Shown one piece after another: positions 27,464 to 36,291 of a stretch of DNA of 64,000 nt. The stretch spans positions 4,092,001 to 4,156,000 of the forward strand of contig OZ251505.1 of the NCBI GenBank assembly GCA_965242795.1, read 5' to 3'. The DNA comes from Bin18 sp965242795 (GTDB lineage Bacteria; Desulfobacterota; Binatia; Bin18). How positions within the stretch are numbered: the first letter of the stretch is position 1; every line of letters begins with the position of its first letter. The position numbers and the translations under genes were made by a program. The notes beneath the pieces were generated by a model. It saw only the letters and a program-made list of their open reading frames with translations. It was not told the DNA's origin and did not search any database.

Positions 27464-27910
27464 ATGGGTATAGTCGAACGATTCAACGAATATGCGGAGG
27501 CGTTCGAGCGTGCTTACGACTCGGACGATTGGTCCGTTCTCGAACCCTATTTCACCGAAGACGCGGTGTACGACTTCGTGGCCGGTCCGCCGTTGGGCGG
27601 CCGGCACGACGGTCGGGCCGCGATCTTGCAGGACTTCCCGACCTTGGTGAACGGCTTCGACCGGCGGTTCGATTCCCGGCGGGTAGAACTGCTCGAAGGG
27701 CCGGTGGAACGCAACGGCGCGGTGTGGATGCGCTGGGCCGCGATCTACACATTGGCCGGGTCGCCCGACTGCCGCATGGAAGGGGAAGAACGGGCGGTGT
27801 ACACCGGCGACCGCATCCGCTTGCTTGAAGACCGGGTCTCGGATGACGAGGTCGCGCGGCTCACCGCCTACATGCAGGCCCACGGACAGAAACTCAAACC
27901 CGCGGGATAG
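27464..27910 (+). CDS. SnoaL-like (NTF2-fold) protein
   Basis: A 148-residue NTF2-fold protein: a first helix ERFNEYAEAFERAYDSDDWSVLEPYFTEDAVYDF, then the strands of the cone-shaped sheet including AVWMRWAAIYTLAG. The start is set by the AAGGAGGG ribosome site; an in-frame start ten codons earlier is less likely. These small folds act as isomerases, cyclases or ester hydrolases, and the ligand cannot be predicted. It may be co-transcribed with the thioesterase and the LLM gene. Confidence 0.82.
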   Translation: MGIVERFNEYAEAFERAYDSDDWSVLEPYFTEDAVYDFVAGPPLGGRHDGRAAILQDFPTLVNGFDRRFDSRRVELLEGPVERNGAVWMRWAAIYTLAGSPDCRMEGEERAVYTGDRIRLLEDRVSDDEVARLTAYMQAHGQKLKPAG

Positions 27911-27952
27911 GCGCAGCGGCATCGCTGGAATCCCATTCCACAGGAGGACGTC

Positions 27953-29041
27953 ATGCAAATCGGCACCATCGCACTCTTTCAGCGCTACGGATACGACGCC
28001 AGCGTCACCGACAGCCAAGTCTATCGCGAAGAACTCGCCCTGGCCGCGCAACTCGAAGGGCTGGGCTACGACGCGCACTGGTCGGTCGAACACCATTTCG
28101 AGGACTACTCCTTCTGTCCCGACAACGCGGTGTATCTGGGGCATCTGGCCGCGCTGACCAGCACGCTCAAGCTCGGCACCGGCGCGGTCATCGTGCCGTG
28201 GAACACGCCGCTGCGCTCCGCGGAAAAGGTGGCGTTGCTGGATGAACTATCGAACGGGCGGGTCATCTTCGGCATGGGCCGCGGGCTGTCGCGGCGCGAG
28301 TACGACCAGTTCGGCATCGACATGGACACCTCGCGCGAGCGCTTCGACGAAGCCGCGCCCATGATCCTGAACGCTTTGGAGACCGGCGTCATCGAAGGCA
28401 ACGGCAAGTATTACCCGCAGCCCAAGGCGTTGATCCGTCCCAAGCCGACGCGCACGTTCAAGGGCCGCACCACGCAGGTCGCCATGTCGCCCGACTCCGC
28501 GCTGGAAGCCGCCAAACACCGCGCCCAGATCATGGTCTTCACCCAAAAACCGATCGAAGAGCACAACGCCGACTTCGAGCCCTACCGCGCCCTGTACCGC
28601 AAGCTACATGCGGTCGAACCGCCGCCGCCGATGATGGCCGGCATGTCCGTTTGCCACGACGATGCCGGCCGGGCCGAGGAATTGGCCCGTACGTACATCT
28701 CGGGCTATCTGCTCTCCGCCATGCACCACTACGAGTTGATGAGCGACCACTTCAAGAATGCCAAGGGCTACGAGGCGTACGGCGACGCCGTGGACATGCT
28801 CCGGCAACTGGGCTTGGACGGCATCGCCGAGGTGTACGTCAACGCGCAGGCGTGGGGCACGCCGCAGCAGATACTCGACAAGCTCGCACATTGGCGCGAG
28901 GTGGTCGGCCCCTTCGACTTGCTGTTCGGCGTGCGCGGCGCCGGCATCCCCTTCGCCGACGCCGAACGCTCGCAGCGCCTCATCGCACAAAAAGTGATTC
29001 CCGAACTGCGCACGTGGGACGCCGAGGCGCAGGCGGCGTAG
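27953..29041 (+). CDS. LLM-class flavin-dependent oxidoreductase
   Basis: A 362-residue luciferase-like monooxygenase. Family blocks include AAQLEGLGYDAHWSVEHHF, LGTGAVIVPWNTPLRSAEKVALLDELSNGR and IFGMGRGLSRREYDQFGID. An AGGAGG site lies 6 bases before the ATG. It is cytoplasmic, without a signal peptide, unlike the one at 21.3 kb. It closes the thioesterase-SnoaL-LLM group, suggesting oxidation and hydrolysis steps of a xenobiotic or lipid pathway. Confidence 0.92.
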   Translation: MQIGTIALFQRYGYDASVTDSQVYREELALAAQLEGLGYDAHWSVEHHFEDYSFCPDNAVYLGHLAALTSTLKLGTGAVIVPWNTPLRSAEKVALLDELSNGRVIFGMGRGLSRREYDQFGIDMDTSRERFDEAAPMILNALETGVIEGNGKYYPQPKALIRPKPTRTFKGRTTQVAMSPDSALEAAKHRAQIMVFTQKPIEEHNADFEPYRALYRKLHAVEPPPPMMAGMSVCHDDAGRAEELARTYISGYLLSAMHHYELMSDHFKNAKGYEAYGDAVDMLRQLGLDGIAEVYVNAQAWGTPQQILDKLAHWREVVGPFDLLFGVRGAGIPFADAERSQRLIAQKVIPELRTWDAEAQAA

Positions 29042-29080
29042 CCGCTTACTGTTCCGGGCTTTCCCCGACACGGGTTGCAG

Positions 29081-29116
29081 CGCCCTCGGTTCGACGTTTT
29101 TTCCGAACCGGGGGCG
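29081..29116 (+). terminator. Hairpin with T-rich loop downstream of the LLM gene
   Basis: A 13-bp inverted repeat with one G-T pair, CGCCCTCGGTTCG and CGAACCGGGGGCG, about 40 bases after the stop codon. The run of six T lies in the loop rather than after the stem, so it is terminator-like but not canonical. Confidence 0.45.
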
Positions 29117-29212
29117 TCCAACCCATATCTCCGATCGCCAAGTCAGAAGAAACAAAACTCGGTTCAGACGACAATCAGAGCCTCCCCTCCGTGGATTACA
29201 ATCTTAACCCTT

Positions 29213-29243
29213 GCCGATATTGTCGCTCGGCGATAATATCGGC
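29213..29243 (+). promoter_or_regulatory. Probable higBA operator
   Basis: Perfect 9-bp arms GCCGATATT and AATATCGGC separated by 13 bases, ending two bases before the proposed HigB start codon. A -10-like TACAAT lies at 29197-29202, so a repressor bound here would cover the transcription start and ribosome-binding region. HigA antitoxins repress their own operons through such palindromes. Confidence 0.65.
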
Positions 29244-29245
29244 TC

Positions 29246-29524
29246 ATTGAACGTTTCAAAGATAAGAGTACCGAGCGTATCTTCCGTGGACTCCCCGTCC
29301 GTCATCTGCCTGATGACATTCAACGCCGGGCACATATGCGAGTCCAGCGGGTGATGGCGGCAGGTGCGCTATCGGACCTTCGGATTCCGCCGTCTCATCG
29401 GCTCAAAGCTCTGAGCGGTGATAGGAAAGGCTCTTACTCCATTCGTATCAACGACCAATGGCGCGTGTGTTTCCAATGGACCGAGCGTGGCGCGATGGAG
29501 ATTGAAATCACCGACTACCACTGA
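29246..29524 (+). CDS. higB: HigB toxin (RelE/ParE superfamily) with non-canonical start codon
   Basis: A 92-residue HigB-type mRNA interferase read from an ATT codon: ERFKDKSTERIFRGL, then ALSDLRIPPSHRLKALSGDR, YSIRINDQWRVCF and the C-terminal EIEITDYH. All are standard HigB blocks and 92 residues is the usual length. Where homologues have ATG the sequence reads CTC ATT, and a stop (TAA) lies three codons before the ATT. The first in-frame ATG is at 29336 and would delete the first helix. The toxin is therefore either started from the rare ATT codon or silenced. HigA follows 9 bases downstream. Confidence 0.8.
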   Translation: MERFKDKSTERIFRGLPVRHLPDDIQRRAHMRVQRVMAAGALSDLRIPPSHRLKALSGDRKGSYSIRINDQWRVCFQWTERGAMEIEITDYH

Positions 29525-29533
29525 GGAACGATC

Positions 29534-29848
29534 ATGGCTGACGTCACCCCGATTCATCCCGGAGAGCACTTGGCGGAGATTCTGGACGAACTCGGAATCA
29601 GTCAGTATCGGTTGGCGAAGACGATCGGGACGACTCCGCGGCGCATCAACGAAATCGTCCACGGCCGGCGGTCCGTCACTGCGGATACCGCCGTGCGTAT
29701 CGGGCAGGCTCTCGATATGACGCCCGAGTTCTGGATGAACCTGCAAAGTTTGTACGATCTCGACCGTGCCCGCACCCTGGCGGATGTCCGGAGCATCAAG
29801 CCGCTCGTGACATCCGATGATAGGCGTGGCCTTTCAGTGGGATCGTGA
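29534..29848 (+). CDS. higA: HigA-family antitoxin (XRE-type HTH)
   Basis: A 104-residue antitoxin. It opens VTPIHPGEHLAEILDELGISQYRLAK and carries a Cro/C1-type HTH with the recognition helix TPRRINEIVHGRR, typical of the HigA/VapI group, then TADTAVRIGQALDMTPEFWMNLQ. It should neutralise HigB and repress the operon, probably at the palindrome just upstream of higB. A GAGGAACGATC stretch precedes its ATG. The last 8 or so residues differ from the usual end. Confidence 0.92.
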   Translation: MADVTPIHPGEHLAEILDELGISQYRLAKTIGTTPRRINEIVHGRRSVTADTAVRIGQALDMTPEFWMNLQSLYDLDRARTLADVRSIKPLVTSDDRRGLSVGS

Positions 29849-29878
29849 GAGCAAGGTCCTCATTCTAGTGAGCAAGCG

Positions 29879-30085
29879 ATGACTGAGAAGACGAAAGTCG
29901 ACCGTTCGACGACGCGGTTGCTCCCTCTTGAAGCCGACGACGACGGCTACGTCGAAGGCGACCCCGCAACCCACCTTGCTCTAGTCTGGCCGCTGACTCT
30001 CGACACGTGGGCTTTCGTCGATCGAACCGATGCTGAACGACGACTACAGAGAAATGTTGTAAGGCTCGTCAGACGCAGGTGTTGA
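29879..30085 (+). CDS. Small hypothetical protein upstream of a nucleotidyltransferase remnant
   Basis: A 68-residue protein with the central block HLALVWPLTLDTWAFVDRTDAERRLQRNVVRLVRRR. This resembles small proteins often found directly before minimal nucleotidyltransferase genes, though that is recollection and not a search result. Its last 56 bases overlap, in another frame, the start of the nucleotidyltransferase remnant. It starts 30 bases after higA. A partner of the nucleotidyltransferase in a toxin-antitoxin-like pair is possible. Confidence 0.5.
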   Translation: MTEKTKVDRSTTRLLPLEADDDGYVEGDPATHLALVWPLTLDTWAFVDRTDAERRLQRNVVRLVRRRC

Positions 30086-30479
30086 GTTCCTGCTCGTCGG
30101 CGCGTACGCGCTTGCCGCTCATGGGTATCCACGCGCGACGGGGGATATGGACGTTTGGGTAAACCCCACGCCCGAGAATGCTCAACGTGTGTACACGGCA
30201 CTCCCGGTATTCGGGGCGCCCCTTCAGGATGTGACGCGGCAGGATTTTTCACGCCGCGATATGGTCTTCCAGATCGAGGCGGCCCCGCGGCGGATCGATA
30301 TCATGACCGGTATCAGCGGGGTGGCATTCGTCGACGCTCTCCGCAATGCGTCACAGGTGGATGCCGGAGCATTCGCTATCCCGGTATTGTCCCGTGCCGA
30401 TTTGATTAGAAACAAAGAGGCAAGCGGACGAGAAAAAGACTTGTTGGACGTAAAAGTTCTTCGCCGGCGTTCTGAATAG
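30030..30479 (+). pseudogene. Nucleotidyltransferase with premature stop
   Basis: The frame starts MLNDDYREML, meets TAA at 30060-30062, then continues GSSDAGVEFLLVGAYALAAHGYPRATGDMDVWV to a normal end. The GAYALAAHG and GDMDVWV blocks are the nucleotide-binding and metal-binding (D-x-D) signatures of the minimal nucleotidyltransferase family associated with MNT/HEPN and AbiEii-type toxin-antitoxin systems. The first in-frame ATG after the stop (30147) lies beyond the nucleotide-binding loop, so the gene is probably dead. A sequencing error at the TAA cannot be excluded. Confidence 0.75.
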
Positions 30480-30501
30480 GGCGACGGTGGGGGTGTCTCC
30501 A

Positions 30502-30879
30502 TCACCAGAGACGTCTGCCGGTTTGTTCGTCGAACGTTTCGTCGATGGAGAGGATCTCCATATCTTCCAGAGTTGCCTGCGCCAACAATATCCGGTCCCA
30601 CGGGTCGCCGTGATCCCAATCCAGGCGTGCCGCGTAGATGAGATGAGCGGACGTGATTCCGAGTTCTCGAAGCCCCGACGCGTCGACCGCTTCCGGTAGA
30701 TGCATCGCTTCCACAGGCATACGACCGCGACGCGCTTTGAACGTCAGTTCATAGAGGCTGACCGGACTGTAGAAGACGTCATTGTCATCGTCGAGGATCA
30801 GGACACGCGCGTTGTCCGACAACTTCGGATGATCGGCGAGCATCCAGAAGAGGGTGTGGCTGTCGAGAAGCAGCCGCAT
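30502..30879 (-). CDS. vapC: VapC-type PIN-domain toxin
   Basis: A 125-residue PIN ribonuclease. The acidic active site is visible: Asp6 in MRLLLDSHTLFW, Glu44 in SPVSLYELTFKA and the late DPWDRILLAQA block. The start SHTLFWML is typical of the VapC subgroup paired with Phd-type antitoxins. It lies 14 bases after the antitoxin gene and is convergent with the nucleotidyltransferase remnant. It presumably cleaves tRNA or rRNA. Confidence 0.92.
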   Translation of the reverse strand: MRLLLDSHTLFWMLADHPKLSDNARVLILDDDNDVFYSPVSLYELTFKARRGRMPVEAMHLPEAVDASGLRELGITSAHLIYAARLDWDHGDPWDRILLAQATLEDMEILSIDETFDEQTGRRLW

Positions 30880-30893
30880 GGAAGAAGGATGTG

Positions 30894-31217
30894 CTACCGA
30901 TGGCCGATACCGAGCGTGTCGGTATTCTTGCCCTCGAGCGATGCCTGATCGAGCGGTGATAGCGGTTGCTCAATCGTCCGCGCGAGCATCCCGAGTATCC
31001 GTTCGCTCATCATCTCTCGGAGAACGCCCAACCGGCGTGTGCACTTTTTTTGTAACGGCACCAGCTTTGCCACCGGTTGACGGCCCCGGGCGATGACGAC
31101 TTCCTCGCCTTGTTCGACGCGCCCGACCACTGCTGCAAAATGCGCACGGAATTCACTGATCGTGACGAGTCCGGAACGGTATTGAGACGTTTTCCTTGAT
31201 GTGGCAGCACTTGTCAT
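30894..31217 (-). CDS. Phd/YefM-family antitoxin
   Basis: A 107-residue antitoxin. The N-terminal Phd fold is seen in VTISEFRAHFAAVVGRVEQGEEVVIARGRQPVAKLVPLQ. The C-terminal part, MMSERILGMLARTIEQPLSPL, would be the toxin-binding tail. The start MTSAATSRKTSQ has a weak GGAGA site and is chosen because the Phd domain begins shortly after it; longer in-frame extensions look non-coding. Paired with the PIN toxin downstream. Confidence 0.85.
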   Translation of the reverse strand: MTSAATSRKTSQYRSGLVTISEFRAHFAAVVGRVEQGEEVVIARGRQPVAKLVPLQKKCTRRLGVLREMMSERILGMLARTIEQPLSPLDQASLEGKNTDTLGIGHR

Positions 31218-31347
31218 GACAGTGTCTCCGCAGAGGTGTAAGGGCCGCCAGCCTAAAACAACCGCCGGCCTCTGGACAAGGGGCGTCCATCGCTCGGCTC
31301 TCCATGAAGATTCGTATGGAGGGCGCTGTGCGAGGGAGGGACTGGTG

Positions 31348-31812
31348 CTACGAGCGCCGGCCGCGGCAGGCGTCGCTGCCCGCGGGATGGTGGTCAACTA
31401 CGAGTGACGTCGCCGCCGGGCACGTGACCTTCACGTCGGCCCCGAGGGGATTCGCGCACACGTCCTTGCCTTCGCGCGGCTTGTGATAGTGCATGCGTGG
31501 GCAGACGGGCTGCTCATACGTCCACTTGGCCGCGGCGTCCTCTTTATGTTGCAGAATGAGAAGGGCGGCCTCCTTGCTCGTGTAGTCGATCTCAGGTTTC
31601 AGCACTTCCGGCGGCAGAGCCGGCTTGGGCACGGCTTGACGGATGGCGGGAGGGTCAGGCGCCGGAGGGTTCACGTCTTCCCACCGGCCCGTGTAGGGAT
31701 TGAACCGCTGCTCCCATTCGTTGGACGACACTTGCGCGGCGCCGATGGAAACGAACGTCAGAGACAAACCGAACGTGAGGATCGCGACAACGGGTCGCAT
31801 GACTTTCAACAT
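31348..31812 (-). CDS. Secreted hypothetical protein
   Basis: A 154-residue protein with a Sec signal peptide: MLKVMRPVVAILTFGLSLTF followed by VSIGAAQ, with likely cleavage around residues 23-27. The mature part contains EWEQRFNPYTGRWEDVNPP and three Cys after CPRMHYH that could form disulfides. No family was recognised. The start is uncertain by a few codons and its ribosome site is weak. Confidence 0.6.
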   Translation of the reverse strand: MLKVMRPVVAILTFGLSLTFVSIGAAQVSSNEWEQRFNPYTGRWEDVNPPAPDPPAIRQAVPKPALPPEVLKPEIDYTSKEAALLILQHKEDAAAKWTYEQPVCPRMHYHKPREGKDVCANPLGADVKVTCPAATSLVVDHHPAGSDACRGRRS

Positions 31813-31883
31813 AAATGGCGCTCGTACTCCGTAGCTTTCCCGGCTCTTGCACGCAGGCCGGGAGTATGCCATGCGGTAGAAAC

Positions 31884-32090
31884 ATGGCGGTAGAAATCGG
31901 TGGGTTCGTCGGCTTGGCCGCCCTGCTGGTCGGGCTGTTCGCGTGGTTGCGTCAGGACATCGCTCGGCTGGGTGAACGGGTTTCTGCGCTTGAGCGGGGC
32001 CAGACCGAGCTTCGAGAGCGCATGGCGAAACTCGAGGGCTTGCTCGAAGGGCTGCGCGAAGCCGTTACCGGCCGGAGTCGCGCCGCCTAG
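31884..32090 (+). CDS. Small membrane-anchored coiled-coil protein
   Basis: About 68 residues: one transmembrane helix (EIGGFVGLAALLVGLFAWL) followed by a continuous heptad-type coiled coil, RLGERVSALERGQTELRERM and onward, ending in a basic tail. Such small proteins are common and of unknown role. In-frame ATGs at 31815, 31866 and 31884 are all possible, none with a good ribosome site; the last gives the cleanest membrane segment. Confidence 0.5.
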   Translation: MAVEIGGFVGLAALLVGLFAWLRQDIARLGERVSALERGQTELRERMAKLEGLLEGLREAVTGRSRAA

Positions 32091-32131
32091 TCCTCACCGC
32101 CGGTTTTTCCCCCGCGCACCGAGACCGCTCC

Positions 32132-34159
32132 TTACACGCTCGCCATTGGTCTCGGCGTGTATTTGTACAGATCCTTCCAGTACTGCTCCAACACTGCGTC
32201 GTCCGCACAGGCGAGGCACTCCATCCCCGGGTCCGAGACCTCGATCAGCCCCTTCTTGATGAGCGTCTCGGCGTACGGGCCGCGGTCGATCAGCTTGACC
32301 GGGCCACGTTCCCCGGCGAGGCGGGCGCGCAGTTTTTCGGTCGCCGTCGGATCGACTGCGTGCGAGACCGGATCGATGACCACGCCGTAGTCGTGCTCGG
32401 CGCTGGCCGGCGAGACGAGTTTGCGGATCACGTCGAGCCGCACCGCCTCCACCTCGCGCTCCAGCGGGTCGCCCCACCCGCCGCCGCCGGGCGTGGTCAG
32501 GCGAATGACGTCGCCGGCTTCGACCGGAATGGCGTCGCGGCTGAAATAGACCGACTCTTCCTGCGGGGTGCCGGGGTTCTTGATCGAGCGGCTCGGGGCG
32601 CCCCACTTGCCGCCCTTGATGCCGGTACAGGCGAAGGCGGTCCGTTCGGTCACGGTCAGATAATGGCCATCGACCAGAGTGCGGATCTCCTTCTCGTAGC
32701 CGAGCCCGCCGCGATAGCGGCCGGCCCCGCCCGAGTCGGTCGCCAGCCCCACGCGCCGCACCTCGACGGGAAAGCGCTGTTCGATGAACTCCGCGGGCAG
32801 GTTCTTCGAGTACGGCACCAGGTCGACCGCGTCGGTCCCGTCCGCGTACGGCCGCGCCCCGGACCCGGCGCCGAAGATTTCGCGCATCAGGAACAGCTTG
32901 CCCTCCAGGTCCTGGCCGTACAGGCCGTAGATCTGGATGTTCTGCATGTCCGCCACGACCTCGCCGTCGAAGGCTTTGGCCATTGCAATCGTGTAGGCGC
33001 TGATCATGCGCAACATGCAGGTCATGCGGCTGACGACCGGCGCCGGAAAATGCGGGCTCAGAATCGTGCCGTCCGGTATGTAACACCGGAAGACCTGGGT
33101 CACGCCCTCGTTGATGATGATGCCGGGAATCTGCGCCTTGAAGAACGCGCCCAGCCACTTGGAATAATGACGCCCGTCGAGCGCCCAGTTGATCGGCCCC
33201 TGCGCCTGCGGGCTCGTGCCCTCGAAATCCAGCAGCATCTTGTCGGGGTACTTGCGCAGCGTCATGCGCAGTTTGACCGGCCGGTCCAGGGTGAGCCCGT
33301 CGTTTTCGATGAAATCCTCGCCGACGAATTCGCCTTCGGGAAACAGGGGCAACCCCTTGTCGCGGACGACCTCGGCGCAGCGGTCCAGAATCTCGTAGAA
33401 CGCGGCCTCGACCTCGTCGCCCCCGAAGCGGTCGCACAGTTCGATGATCCGGCGGCGAATGACCTCGTTGGCGCCCACGAACGCGTCGATGTCGCCGCGC
33501 AAGTCCTCGGGGAACCGGCTGTTGCGCAGCAGCACGTCGTACACGGCCTCGTTGAGCACGCCGCGTTCGTAGAGCTTGACCGGCGGGCAGATCGTGCCCT
33601 CCTCGAAAATGCTCGTGGAGGTATTCGGCCACGACCCGGCGACCCGGCCGCCCACGTCGTTCACGTGCCCGAAGATCTGCGCGAACCCGATCAGACGCGC
33701 GTCCCAGAAGATCGGCGTGACCACGCAGTAGTCGGGCAGATGCCCGATCGTCCCCGCGGACCCGTACACGTCGTTGTAGATGAACACGTCGCCGGCATGG
33801 ATCCGTTCGACCGGAAACTTCATGCGGACCGGGTCCGCGGTCGCCGCCCACGACACGCGCGAGACCGACAGGCAGTCCAGCGAGTTGAGCGAGGCGCGAT
33901 AGTCGTGCTGCTCGCGGATGATCGTCGAGCGCGCGGTGCGTTCGACCGCGGCCTCGGCCTCCATGATCGCGGCTTCGATCCCGCCGTCCACGATATCGAC
34001 CAGGATCGGGTCGAGCGTTGGGCGCAGGGCGTCCACGCGCGCCGCCAGGGCCTGGTCGCGCTCGACCTCGCCGAAGCGGAAGTGCGCGTAGTCGGCAAAG
34101 GCGCGTGCCTCGTCGGCCTTGTCGTAATAGCTCTGCGCAAACGGTGTGCGGTCGGGCAT
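32132..34159 (-). CDS. hyuB: Hydantoinase B / oxoprolinase large-type subunit
   Basis: A 675-residue member of the HyuB / 5-oxoprolinase / acetone carboxylase family. Recognisable blocks include HAGDVFIYNDVYGSAGTIGHLPDY, FGHVNDVGGRVAGSWPN, the Gly-rich TDSGGAGRYRGGLGYEKEI and the C-terminal TPGGGGWGDP. It forms an ATP-dependent amidohydrolase or carboxylase with HyuA. The ATG chosen follows GGAG at 5 bases; a GTG two codons earlier overlaps it. It is the last gene of a five-gene minus-strand operon. Substrate (hydantoin, oxoproline, ketone) undetermined. Confidence 0.93.
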   Translation of the reverse strand: MPDRTPFAQSYYDKADEARAFADYAHFRFGEVERDQALAARVDALRPTLDPILVDIVDGGIEAAIMEAEAAVERTARSTIIREQHDYRASLNSLDCLSVSRVSWAATADPVRMKFPVERIHAGDVFIYNDVYGSAGTIGHLPDYCVVTPIFWDARLIGFAQIFGHVNDVGGRVAGSWPNTSTSIFEEGTICPPVKLYERGVLNEAVYDVLLRNSRFPEDLRGDIDAFVGANEVIRRRIIELCDRFGGDEVEAAFYEILDRCAEVVRDKGLPLFPEGEFVGEDFIENDGLTLDRPVKLRMTLRKYPDKMLLDFEGTSPQAQGPINWALDGRHYSKWLGAFFKAQIPGIIINEGVTQVFRCYIPDGTILSPHFPAPVVSRMTCMLRMISAYTIAMAKAFDGEVVADMQNIQIYGLYGQDLEGKLFLMREIFGAGSGARPYADGTDAVDLVPYSKNLPAEFIEQRFPVEVRRVGLATDSGGAGRYRGGLGYEKEIRTLVDGHYLTVTERTAFACTGIKGGKWGAPSRSIKNPGTPQEESVYFSRDAIPVEAGDVIRLTTPGGGGWGDPLEREVEAVRLDVIRKLVSPASAEHDYGVVIDPVSHAVDPTATEKLRARLAGERGPVKLIDRGPYAETLIKKGLIEVSDPGMECLACADDAVLEQYWKDLYKYTPRPMASV

Positions 34160-34197
34160 ATTCACTCCGTCCGTCTCTCGGCTGTCGTGGAACGGGG

Positions 34198-36270
34198 TCA
34201 GGACGACGCTTTGTCGAGCCGCAGCGTACCCCAGCCGTCCACCGCGGCCCGCCAGTCCGGCTCGACGACCGTGGTCGAGTCGTACTGCTGGACGATGGCC
34301 GGGCCGCGGACCAGATTGCCGGCGCGGAGGGCCGCCCGGTCGTAGATCGGGCAGTCGATGCGCCCGCGGCCCTGCGGGAAATACACCTGCGTCCGGCCCG
34401 TGCAGGCCGATTCCGGGTCGCGGCTCCCCGGCGGCGTCTCGGGGATGCGGGGCCGCTCGATCAGCCCCAAGCCGGTCACGCCGACGTTCACGACCTCGAC
34501 CAGTTCCTTGCCGGCATACGCATAGCCGTACAGGTCCTTGTGGCTGTCGTGAAACGTGTCGATCGCCTGCGCCAAGCGCGCCCGCACGTCCGCGGCCCCG
34601 TCGACGTCGGGAAGCGGCACCCGAATCTCGTAGGCTTGGCCGGCGTAGCGCATGTCCACGAATTGGCGGAGTTGCGTGCCGTGCGTACGGAGTCCCTCTT
34701 CGTCCAACCGTGTACGGACCCGGTCTTCCAGGTCGCGGAGTTCCGCGGCGATGCGCGCCGTGTCCAGACGGTCCTCGCGCTGGACGTCGGTGTGGACCAG
34801 GTCGACGCGGACGTCCGTCAGCAGCAGGCCGTAAGCCGAGGTGACGCCCGGGTTGGGCGGGACGATGACCCGCGGCATACTCAGCCAGTCGGCCAGATAA
34901 CAGGCATGCAGGGGACCCGCGCCGCCGAATGCGACCAGGGTGTAGCTGCGCGGGTCACGCCCGCGTTTGACCGACACCGTGCGGATGCCGGCCGCGATGT
35001 TCTCGATCGCGATGCGCAGAACCCCCTCGGCCGCGGCGGTCACGTCCAGGTCGAGGCCGCCGGCCAACTGCTGCACCGCGGCCGTGGCGCGTGCGGCGTC
35101 GAGCGGAATGGTGCCGCCGGCCAGTTGCGGCATGATGCGCCCGAGCACGAGGTTGGCGTCCGTCACGGTCGGCCGGTCGCCGCCCCGCCCGTAACACGCC
35201 GGCCCGGGATGCGCGCCGGCGCTGTCCGGCCCGACCTTCAGGCTGCGCCCGCCGGCCAGCCAGGCGACCGAGCCGCCGCCGGCGCCCACGGTGTGCAGGT
35301 CGATCATCGGCGTCTTGAGGTCGTAGATATCGACCTTGCCCTCGGTCAGCATGCGCGGCTTGCCGTCTTCGACCAGGCAGATGTCGGCGGACGTGCCGCC
35401 CATGTCGAACGTGATGACGTCGCGGTCGCCGGCCAGCGCGCCGAAGTGCACCGCGGCGATCACCCCGGCCGCGGGGCCGGACAGGGCCGCGGCGATCGGC
35501 AGGCGCGAAATTTCCTGGGAACGGGCCAGCCCACCGCTCGACCGCATGATGTAGAACGGGGCGCGGATGTCCTGTTCGTGCAGATGCCGGGCGATGCGGT
35601 CGTGGTAGGCCGACAGCAACGGCATGAGCGCGGTGTTGAGGCAGGTGGTGTTGGTGCGTTCGTACTCGCGGTACTCGCGCAGAATGTCGGACGAAATGGA
35701 GATGAAGCACTCCGGATACACCTCGCGCAGCACGTCGCGGACTTCCTGCTCGTGGGCCGGGTTGCGATAGGAGTGCAGCAGCGACACCGCGACCGCACGA
35801 ATGCCGCGCGCCTTGAAATCCTCGGCCGCGGCGCGCACCTCGGCGGCGTCCACCGGACGGACGCTCTGCCCGCGCACGTCCACCCGTTCGTCGATCTCGC
35901 GGATGCGTTCGAGCGGCACCACGCGCGGCGGTTTGATCCACCACGTGATGTCGCCGAACTCGCCGGGCACGGTCTGGCGCGCGCATTCCAACGCCTCGCG
36001 GTAGCCCTTGGTGATGATCAGCCCCAGCTCGGAGTAGGTGCGCTCCAGGATGGCGTTCGTCGCCACCGTCGTCCCGTGAAAGACGCCGGCCACGTCCGCG
36101 GCGGCGATGCCGCCCTGCCGGGTGACGTGGTCGATGCCGTTCACGAATCCGACTGCGGGGTCGTCCGGGGTGCTGCGCACTTTCGCCAGGCGGAGTGCGC
36201 CGCTGCGCTCGTCCAGCGCGATCACGTCGGTGAACGTTCCGCCGATGTCCACGGCCAGCCGCCAACTCAT
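34198..36270 (-). CDS. hyuA: Hydantoinase A / oxoprolinase subunit (first copy)
   Basis: A 690-residue ASKHA-fold ATPase subunit. It starts WRLAVDIGGTFTDVIALDE, has the second phosphate-binding block ITFDMGGTSADICLVEDG and the adjacent HTVGAGGGSVAWL. The C-terminal half contains FGGAGPLHACYLA. It lies 38 bases upstream of hyuB, the usual HyuA-HyuB arrangement. Confidence 0.95.
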   Translation of the reverse strand: MSWRLAVDIGGTFTDVIALDERSGALRLAKVRSTPDDPAVGFVNGIDHVTRQGGIAAADVAGVFHGTTVATNAILERTYSELGLIITKGYREALECARQTVPGEFGDITWWIKPPRVVPLERIREIDERVDVRGQSVRPVDAAEVRAAAEDFKARGIRAVAVSLLHSYRNPAHEQEVRDVLREVYPECFISISSDILREYREYERTNTTCLNTALMPLLSAYHDRIARHLHEQDIRAPFYIMRSSGGLARSQEISRLPIAAALSGPAAGVIAAVHFGALAGDRDVITFDMGGTSADICLVEDGKPRMLTEGKVDIYDLKTPMIDLHTVGAGGGSVAWLAGGRSLKVGPDSAGAHPGPACYGRGGDRPTVTDANLVLGRIMPQLAGGTIPLDAARATAAVQQLAGGLDLDVTAAAEGVLRIAIENIAAGIRTVSVKRGRDPRSYTLVAFGGAGPLHACYLADWLSMPRVIVPPNPGVTSAYGLLLTDVRVDLVHTDVQREDRLDTARIAAELRDLEDRVRTRLDEEGLRTHGTQLRQFVDMRYAGQAYEIRVPLPDVDGAADVRARLAQAIDTFHDSHKDLYGYAYAGKELVEVVNVGVTGLGLIERPRIPETPPGSRDPESACTGRTQVYFPQGRGRIDCPIYDRAALRAGNLVRGPAIVQQYDSTTVVEPDWRAAVDGWGTLRLDKASS

Positions 36271-36291
36271 GCTCAGCCTCCCGCCGGCACT

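Noticed and set aside
27655..27690. A tRNA T-arm-like word (GGTTCGATTCCCGGCGG)
   Set aside because: It lies inside the SnoaL-like coding sequence and no cloverleaf can be completed around it.
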